NCBI GenBank assembly: GCA_900765125.1
Contig: CAAFQL010000135.1
Span: 1 to 5,452 of the forward strand
Source of the DNA: Oscillospiraceae bacterium
GTDB lineage: Bacteria; Bacillota; Clostridia; Oscillospirales; Ruminococcaceae
Reading direction: 5' to 3'
DNA length: 5,452 nt
Position 1 is the stretch's first letter, and every line of letters begins with the position of its first letter. Shown piece by piece: positions 5,214 through 5,452 of the stretch. The notes under the pieces were generated by a model. The model was given only the letters and a program-made list of their open reading frames with translations. It had not been told where the DNA came from and did no database searches. Position numbers and translations under genes: made by a program.

Positions 5214-5452
5214 ATGAAAAAGATTGGTATTTTATCAGAGTTAAAAAAGCTCAGACCTTTTAATTTTATTGTACTTTTGCTTGCAGGCTGCATAAATGCC
5301 TTCGGTGTGACTATCTTTCTTGCACCTGTAAAACTTTATGATAGTGGAATTTCAGGTACGTCTATTCTTTTATCTCAGATCACTCCGGATTATCTCAGCT
5401 TGTCAGTATTTCTGCTGTTGTTGAATATTCCTATATTTATGTTCGGACTGAA
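5214..5452 (+). CDS. YitT-family membrane protein (N-terminal part, runs off window)
   Basis: Seventy-nine codons are present from ATG 5214, preceded by GAGGAGG (5201-5207) with 6 nt spacing. The product starts with a short basic segment (KKIGILSELKKLRP), followed by a first membrane segment (about 17-38) containing GCINAFGVTIFLAP, then LYDSGISGTSILLSQ (41-55) and a second hydrophobic segment (61-79). This matches the start of YitT/DUF161 membrane proteins, which typically have N-A-x-G-V, a P and a G-G/S-x-S-G motif in these places, several membrane helices and a C-terminal cytoplasmic DUF2179 domain. The biochemical role of the family is not established. No promoter of its own is clear between the tRNA and the gene; expression may depend on readthrough of the hairpin at 5164-5196. 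The C-terminal part cannot be judged. Confidence 0.8.
   Translation, partial: MKKIGILSELKKLRPFNFIVLLLAGCINAFGVTIFLAPVKLYDSGISGTSILLSQITPDYLSLSVFLLLLNIPIFMFGL

Overview
The window looks like chromosomal DNA of a low-GC, Gram-positive, endospore-lineage bacterium of the Clostridia, most likely a Ruminococcus-like member of the Oscillospiraceae. The support is a forespore sigma factor gene (sigG), strong AAAGGAGG-type ribosome binding sites before every gene, vegetative promoters of the TTGCAA/TTGCAT - 17 bp - TATAAT type, U-tailed hairpin terminators and a tRNA with an encoded CCA end. The genus is inferred from general resemblance, not from a search.

Layout. Positions 1-361 hold the first 120 codons of sigG on the minus strand; its 3' end lies off the left edge. 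About 200 bp separate its start from a divergent plus-strand group. This group holds a shikimate kinase-like P-loop kinase (564-1070), glutamine-dependent NAD+ synthetase nadE (1152-3077) and orotate phosphoribosyltransferase pyrE (3091-3750). It starts at a good sigma-A promoter (496-524) and ends at a long hairpin terminator (3769-3825). nadE and pyrE are 13 bp apart and surely co-transcribed; the kinase is 80 bp upstream of nadE and probably in the same unit. Together they are housekeeping biosynthesis: a kinase probably of the aromatic pathway, the last step of NAD+ synthesis, and the fifth step of de novo pyrimidine synthesis.

A separate unit follows, with its own promoter (3845-3873), a roughly 106-nt leader, and an AT-rich gene for a multi-pass membrane acyltransferase (3986-4975). 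Next comes tRNA-Arg(CCT) at 5083-5157, a hairpin terminator (5164-5196), and the start of a YitT-family membrane protein (5214 to beyond the right edge).

I see no CRISPR array, insertion sequence, phage gene or undescribed multi-gene system. The points worth a second look are smaller: candidate forespore promoter elements before sigG, a shikimate kinase-like protein lacking expected substrate-binding residues, base composition in the acyltransferase gene unlike its neighbours, and a mismatch in the T stem of the tRNA.
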